DNA from: Parachlamydiaceae bacterium
GTDB taxonomy: Bacteria; Chlamydiota; Chlamydiia; Chlamydiales; Parachlamydiaceae
Assembly: GCA_013817115.1 (NCBI GenBank)
Contig: JACDDG010000115.1
Coordinates: 1-7,239, forward strand
DNA: 7,239 bases
Direction of reading: 5' to 3'
The notes beneath the pieces were generated by a model that ran no database searches, was not told the origin of the DNA, and saw nothing but the letters and a program-made list of their open reading frames with translations. This document shows, piece by piece, positions 6,383 through 7,239 of the stretch (positions within the stretch are counted from its first letter, which is position 1; each line of letters opens with the position of its first letter). Made by a program: the position numbers and the translations under genes.

Positions 6383-6394
6383 GCTAAAATACAG
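6361..6394. repeat. 34-nt direct repeat, copy 1, with 15-nt palindrome
   Basis: Matches 6481-6514 at 28 of 34 positions with no gaps, at an offset of exactly 120 nt. The first 15 nt (AACTATTAAATAGTT on plus) are a perfect 7+1+7 palindrome; the shared right part reads CTAAAATA. Similarity stops at both ends, as expected for discrete sites rather than one long duplication. Confidence 0.65.
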
Positions 6395-6480
6395 TTTAGT
6401 TTTTTTTCAGTGAAAATTTATTTTTGCATAGGTCACACACAAAAGGAGAGCAAAAAAAAGGTTTAGATATAAATTAATGA

Positions 6481-6514
6481 AACCAATAAATAGTTTAATA
6501 AAACTAAAATATAG
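6481..6514. repeat. 34-nt direct repeat, copy 2
   Basis: The second copy of the 6361-6394 repeat, further upstream of bioB. Its palindrome is degenerate (AACCAATAAATAGTT; 5 of 7 arm positions pair). If the repeats are regulator sites, this would be the weaker distal one. Confidence 0.6.
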
Positions 6515-6557
6515 ATCATAAGAAGTATTTTTTTTAAGGTGGGAGGCTAAGCAAACT

Positions 6558-6620
6558 ATACCGCGGGCGTGCACAAATTGAGGTTTTTTGCTGCGCGAAA
6601 GCTTCCGCGGTTGAACGAAA
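6558..6620. repeat. degenerate relative of the 272-430 palindromic element
   Basis: It shares short blocks in the same orientation with the left arm of the element at 272-430: CACAAATTGAG (6572-6582; CACAATTGAG at 294), GCGCGAAAGC (6593-6602; 306-315) and GGTTGA (6609-6614; 322-327). The last two blocks are 16 nt apart in both copies. ATACCG plus a G-run (6558 on) resembles the right arm at 379-384. An inverted repeat, ACCGCGG (6560-6566) and CCGCGGT (6605-6611), replaces the long palindrome. Like the first copy, it lies just downstream of a minus-strand stop codon. Confidence 0.4.
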
Positions 6621-6657
6621 AGAGGAGACTTGCATCAAAGGTTTTGTTAAATTCCAG

Positions 6658-7239
6658 TCACACCTTATCAAATATTTTCAAAATCCGATTAAGATCAATC
6701 CCTTTTTGAAAAATCTTCATGAATGGATCCCCACCTTTCGCAATTCTTTCCGGGGTATTAAAAATTGTGAAATCTGAAGGACTTAAACCACTTTTAACTT
6801 CATGCCATTCTAACGGTGATGACACAGGCGCACCAGCCTTTGCCCTAAGACTTAAAGGCATCGCTAATGTCTGTCCAAAATTATTTTGCAAACAATCAAT
6901 ATAAACTTTCTTCTGCCTATTTATTGGTTTTCGCTCCAGAGATATATTCCTAGGCATTTGTTCAAGAGCAACTGTAGCAATTAGCAATGCAAAATGCTTA
7001 GCCTGCTCATAGCTATATTTAGCTCCTAATGGTATGGCAATATGTAGTCCTCTGGATCCGGAAGTCTTGCAAAAATGAGGAACCTTTATTTTTTCTAAAA
7101 TCTCATGCAAAAGCAAAGCTGTTTCAATGACAACTTCAAATGAAATGTCTTCTGGATCTAAATCCAAAATTAAAAAATCAGGATTATTGAGGCTTTGTAT
7201 ACTAGAAAACCATGAATGAATTTCGATGCATCCCAGATT
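6658..7239 (-). CDS. ligD: LigD-type DNA polymerase/primase domain protein, 5' end outside the window
   Basis: Polymerase domain of the bacterial non-homologous end-joining enzyme LigD, an archaeo-eukaryotic primase-fold enzyme that fills ends together with Ku. The frame is open to the window edge, and the 193 visible residues begin NLGCIEIHSW, so the TTG at 7167 is an internal codon and not a start. Catalytic motifs are complete: DLDP (26-29, two metal aspartates), KTSGSRGLHIAIP (58-70) and VYIDCLQN with Asp115. SLRAKAGAPVSSPLEWHEV is also characteristic. The protein ends with TGA at 6660-6658 soon after the polymerase domain, so any ligase or phosphoesterase domain must be N-terminal (as in Pseudomonas-type LigD), or this is a stand-alone polymerase. 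No ku gene is visible. Confidence 0.9.
   Translation of the reverse strand, partial: NLGCIEIHSWFSSIQSLNNPDFLILDLDPEDISFEVVIETALLLHEILEKIKVPHFCKTSGSRGLHIAIPLGAKYSYEQAKHFALLIATVALEQMPRNISLERKPINRQKKVYIDCLQNNFGQTLAMPLSLRAKAGAPVSSPLEWHEVKSGLSPSDFTIFNTPERIAKGGDPFMKIFQKGIDLNRILKIFDKV

Larger units (their letters stand above)
6238..6657. other. 420-nt intergenic region between ligD and bioB
   Basis: No ORF of note. The bioB-proximal 300 nt are very AT-rich with several A/T runs and contain two direct repeats (6361-6394 and 6481-6514) and a weak promoter candidate. The ligD-proximal part, about 6538-6625, is a GC-rich island with hairpin potential that resembles the palindromic element at 272-430. 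No clean intrinsic terminator for the ligD gene was found. No BirA-type or BioR-type operator was recognised. Confidence 0.6.

Noticed and set aside
6460..6484. GGTTT-N15-AAACC resembling a BirA operator
   Set aside because: The BirA operator has the halves in the opposite order (AACC on the left, GGTT on the right). Here they are reversed and lack the TTGT/ACAA ends.

Overview
The window is AT-rich and carries a five-gene biotin operon on the minus strand. The order of transcription is bioB (6237→5185), bioF (5270→4140), bioD (4136→3501), bioA (3540→2233), then a 204-residue ferritin-like putative di-iron protein (2236→1622). The genes overlap or nearly touch: 86 nt between bioB and bioF, a 3-nt gap to bioD, 40 nt between bioD and bioA, and an ATGA junction to the last gene. 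Low GC, compact overlapping genes, the bioBFDA order and a LigD-type polymerase would fit an amoeba-associated member of the Chlamydiota (Parachlamydia/Protochlamydia-like). That placement is an inference from protein style, not from a marker gene.

BioF, BioA, BioD and BioB turn pimeloyl-ACP/CoA into biotin. No bioC, bioH, bioI, bioW or bioZ is visible here. The only other gene in the operon is the ferritin-like protein, translationally coupled to bioA. It has three ExxH motifs and could be the missing pimeloyl-forming oxygenase or another biotin-linked oxidase. This is the most interesting hypothesis in the window.

Region by region: 1-269 holds what looks like a decayed minus-strand reading frame that I do not recognise. 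272-430 is a 159-nt, almost complete palindrome that ends 4 nt from the next gene. 435-1017 encodes a redoxin/thioredoxin-fold protein (CNHC active site) split by an apparent +1 frameshift in an A6 run. 1018-1621 has no large gene. It contains several strong hairpins, a candidate plus-strand small RNA with promoter and terminator, and a minus-strand unit of extended -10 promoter, Shine-Dalgarno, 42-codon ORF and terminator. 1622-6237 is the biotin operon. 6238-6657 is its 420-nt upstream region, with two 34-nt direct repeats 120 nt apart (one containing a perfect palindrome within a candidate promoter) and a GC-rich relative of the palindromic repeat at 272-430. 6658-7239 is the 3' part of a LigD polymerase-domain gene that runs off the window.

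No tRNA, rRNA, CRISPR array or intact transposase was seen.
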